In this document: piece by piece, positions 60,913-64,000 of the stretch
Position numbering within the stretch: the first letter of the stretch is position 1
Layout: each line of letters opens with the position of its first letter
NCBI GenBank assembly: GCA_947179485.1
Contig: OX359246.1
Coordinates: 24,118,001 to 24,182,000, forward strand
Direction: 5' to 3'
DNA length: 64,000 nucleotides
DNA from: Allacma fusca
Taxonomy: Eukaryota > Arthropoda > Collembola > Symphypleona > Sminthuridae
Program-made: the position numbers and the translations under genes
The notes under the pieces: model-generated
Seen by the model: only the letters and a program-made list of their open reading frames with translations
Told to the model about the DNA's origin: nothing
Database searches by the model: none

Positions 60913-61782
60913 ATGATTTCCAAGTAGGTTATTTTATTTGATATATTTTTCGAATCTAATAGCATATTGATATGTGAAATAATTTTAATCATTTCTTCCA
61001 CAGGATTTTTATCGATTCCTGGGCAAAGATTTATGTAATCATTTTATCAGTTGGGTTTGTCGTAGGACAAAACAGATATCAAGAATTCATGAGTTTAGTT
61101 CGTGATGTAAGGGCAGTGTGATTCAATTAGATTTTAAACAAGAAAATAACATTTTCTAATTTAAGATACTAATAATCCATATAATTTTTTGATGTTAGGA
61201 TCCTTGCAAACCTAATGGAGAATACTGTAAATTTAATAAGCAGTGCTGCTCTGGATATTGTGTGGATTTCAAGTGTGGCGTAAGTTCAAACATGTTTTCT
61301 CAAAACACTTCATTATTGATTTACATGTTGTGTTTCTTCATCAGGCATGCAAAATAGATGGGGTATGGTGTGCAGTGAATAGTGACTGCTGTTCTGATTA
61401 CTGCGTGGGATTTGTATGTAGCGTAAGTTTGGTTTGAAATTTTGTGAAAATATCAAAATACTTGGTATAAAAGTAATAAAATAATATATAAATAATATAA
61501 ATATCAAATACACGTTTGGTTAACATTTTCTATTTCCTCAGCCATGCAACGAAAATGATAAATGGTGTGCTTTTGATAGCGACTGCTGCTCTGACCATTG
61601 TATATTTTTTGTGTGTGTAAGTGGAATCACCTTTCAAACAATTGTAAAATATTCAAATGATAACACCCGTTTTATATTTTGTGCTTTAGAATGAATGCCA
61701 ACCAGAATGGGGAGGATGTATTTTTGATAAAGATTGCTGCAATAAAAATTGCTATATGTTTCTTTGTCGACCAACTTATTGA
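60913..61782 (+). CDS. Secreted protein with four knottin-like modules, gene B
   Basis: Six exons: 60913-60923, 61004-61106, 61199-61279, 61345-61422, 61542-61616 and 61690-61782, about 146 residues. Exon structure, phases and the lengths of exons 1-4 equal gene A. Exons 1-2 encode the signal peptide; exons 3-6 each encode one module with exactly the same cysteine spacing as gene A (C-X6-C-X5-CC-X3-C-X4-C). Exon 5 is one codon shorter than its partner and exon 6 ends with a short extra tail. Residues between cysteines differ much more from gene A than the signal peptide and introns would suggest, as in fast-evolving secreted peptides. Function unknown. Confidence 0.82.
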
Positions 61783-62040
61783 TCATATGGAAAGGAATAT
61801 TTTAAAATGACATGTTACATTACATTTTAATGAATGCGATTTCTAAATATATGAATACCAATAAATTCTACGAAAGTAATATTGTTTGATTTCCACCTCA
61901 TTCAAAGCAGCAGGATATTTTCTATACGTCGTCAAAAAATATTAATACTTATATACATACATATGATTTAACTAATAAATTAATTGACACTAAGCAAAAA
62001 CAAATATTGGCTGATTGGAAAATCCTGAGCTAATTTTGAA
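61783..62040. other. Downstream of gene B, no further gene seen
   Basis: Contains a polyadenylation-like aataaat at 61860. No seventh exon with the six-cysteine pattern was found. Confidence 0.5.
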
Positions 62041-63303
62041 CAGTGCTGCGATCGGGTCAAGTAATTTCAAAACTTGACCATGAACTTGACTTGACCACGG
62101 AACTTCAAGTAATTTTCAAGACAAAACTTGAACTTGATAACTCGCATTCGTGTAATTACTTGACTTGTCAAGTTCAAGTAATCAAGTAACTTTTGTAAGA
62201 CCCGAACTTGATCAAGTAATTAAAGTTCCAATCTTGACTTGAACTTGACAAGACCATGACTTGAACGCAACTTGAACTTGACAATTCAAGTTAAGTATCA
62301 CAAAAAATTAAACATGGCCACAATAAGTCGAACTTACATCAGCAAATTATTTCCTTCAGACTGAAAACCAAAATGCATTCAGAAAACAATTTTACTACTA
62401 CTTTTTATTTAAAACCATTCGAGGACTTGTCCTTGTTGTAACTTTGAGCGTGAACTGAATACAGTAAAAGTTCGATATAAGGGACTATACAATTTATAAA
62501 GGAATTTCCCTTATACAAAACGTCTAAACCATTGCGTAATTGAAAGTTGGGGTCAAACAAATGATATCGATATTTCCTTATAAGCTGAGGCCTTATAATG
62601 GACTTTCACTATATGACGAGTTTTACATAGTGTCAAGTTTTATTTAATGTTCATATATGCATAAATACATACCTATTTGAGCATTACGAGTACTCTTAAT
62701 TTAAAATTTAATAAACTAGTATTTACTTAATTATTAAACGCTTTTTGTAAACAGTCATCCAAGATCATTTTATACTGGAATTTATTTACACAAGTTGAAA
62801 CTAATAATTCTAAGCAACAATACGAATTACCAAGATAATTCTTTCATTTCATGGAGACGCCGCTGCAACAACTATCAATGAGCAACGTCTGGTAAACAAG
62901 ACCTTTATAAAAGGGACTCTGATTTTGAATTTTGCCCTTTGATCGATGGCATGTGCAAACAATATACCATGGACACGACATGAAATTGGATCGTGATTTT
63001 GAAATTGCTTCCGTCCTTCATGGCATGCGCAATCTAAAATTACTTGAAGTTGACCATGAAATCTCAAGTTCATGATCAAGTTTTTTCTTTCCATTACTTG
63101 ACCCTGAACTTGACTTGAGATTCAAGTAAATTTCTCTTACTTGTACTTGAACCTGACTTGTCCTAGAATATCATGGTCAAGCCGAGTACGTACTTGAATT
63201 TGACCCGAAAGATTCAAGTAAAAAAATTGGCCTACTTGAACGTGACCCGAACTTGAACTTGACTTGAAAACTCAAGTATTACTTGAACTTGTCCGCAGCT
63301 CTG
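62041..63303. mobile_element. hAT-like MITE (CAAGTT type), inverted partner of 36337-37577
   Basis: 1263 bp. Ends CAGTGCTGCGATCGG and GTCCGCAGCTCTG with a perfect duplication attttgaa (62033-62040, 63304-63311). CAAGTT arrays line both ends and the core matches 36337-37577 in reverse. Confidence 0.92.
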
Positions 63304-63772
63304 ATTTTGAAGTTACTGCAAAAGACGAGGATTACAGATCTGCAACTACAAAGTACCAGCATAAATAGTCCAAAAATTCTGAAAATTGACGTAGTGATTG
63401 TCATGGCGCAGAACATGCACATATGGGTTGATTTTAAAAAGAGCTGATTTTGCTGCTAATTATTTGTATTCTTAATATCAGTAGACATCCTACATTCCTT
63501 CGGACCTGCATTAGATTTCTGCAGATAATTCTGTATTTCAAAGACATTCTAACAATGTATACGTATGTATGTTAGATGTAGTATTTCATTTTTGCTACTG
63601 TAATATCGAAACCAGGTTCCTTCAGTATATTACAGTAACCTAGCTAAAACGTGAAATGGAAACGTCTAAACGTAAAATATCACAACTAATTGTTGCAATA
63701 TTATCAATAATACATAAAAAAAGAATACGTTAGCTTCGACAGAAGTTGTTCAATTGCAAGCTCTATCCCTAT
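63304..63772. other. Unassigned region
   Basis: AT-rich, no gene or repeat recognised. Confidence 0.4.
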
Positions 63773-64000
63773 CAGTGCTCGGACTGGGTACGGGTACAGA
63801 AGTTGCTTACCCGCAGGTACACGGGTACTACCCAGTTACTCTGGATTTTAGACAATAAAGTGGGTGCAGGTACGGATATTGGTACTCACTCAGTGACAAT
63901 CGGGTAGTACCCAAAAGATACGGGTATCACTATGTAAAATACCCGTACCCATGGGTGCTGTGCCTGCGTATTTTTGGGTACTTCAAGGATTCTTGCTGGG
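63773..64000. mobile_element. hAT-like MITE with GGGTAC array, cut by window end
   Basis: Starts CAGTGCTCGGACTGGGTACG, close to the ends of 39636-40609, followed by gggta/taccc motifs. The right end is outside the window. Confidence 0.7.

Overview
The window is nuclear DNA of an invertebrate, most likely an arthropod. Genes are split by short GT-AG introns, intergenic DNA is AT-rich, and the transposon load is heavy (EnSpm/CACTA-like, hAT, piggyBac-like, Tc1/mariner, Helitron, BEL/Pao). A springtail or similar hexapod would fit the short introns, but this is inference; no sequence here fixes the species. Bases 1-164 are a gap. No tRNA, rRNA or CRISPR was recognised.

Host backbone: a tandemly repeated unit carries a five-exon DUF229 gene (alkaline-phosphatase/sulfatase fold, N-terminal membrane anchor) followed by a decayed piece of an ABCC/MRP transporter. 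Copies lie at 10.0-14.8 kb (intact gene), 28.6-41.6 kb (intact gene) and 45.1-52.3 kb (gene split by a piggyBac-like insertion). The tail of a fourth copy is at 0.4-8.6 kb. The right end holds three small secreted-protein genes: a two-exon 78-residue peptide (52.4-52.7 kb) and two tandem genes (56.4-57.2 and 60.9-61.8 kb) that each encode four knottin-like six-cysteine modules, one per exon.

Mobile layer: a 5-kb EnSpm/CACTA-like element (590-5602) splits the first ABCC exon and carries two divergent, apparently intact genes, a transposase and a BEN-domain protein. Between 16.0 and 27.8 kb, insertions are stacked five levels deep: a hAT-like MITE contains a Helitron, which contains a possible further element, which contains a CAGAGATG-ended element, which contains a 6.4-kb BEL/Pao retrotransposon whose 477-bp LTRs show no difference. 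A degraded 5.8-kb hAT-like element (33.6-39.4 kb) has three smaller ones inside it. A Tc1-like relic lies between the two knottin genes.

The most striking pattern is a set of about a dozen hAT-like MITE families. Each has short terminal inverted repeats (CAGNGNTG or TAGGG type), an 8-bp target duplication usually of the form nTnnnnAn, and a private short motif repeated many times just inside both ends in opposite orientations (CAAGTT, ACCCGT, GGATCG, CTCGTT, TCTGGT, ATCGTT, GATTTAAATC, CCTTC, TAGTC, GAACCCGTTCCC, CACTAC and others). The motif arrays look like microsatellites but are bounded exactly by transposon ends. Because the host unit is duplicated, several insertions have an uninterrupted paralogous site in this same window, which supports the boundaries and gives relative ages.
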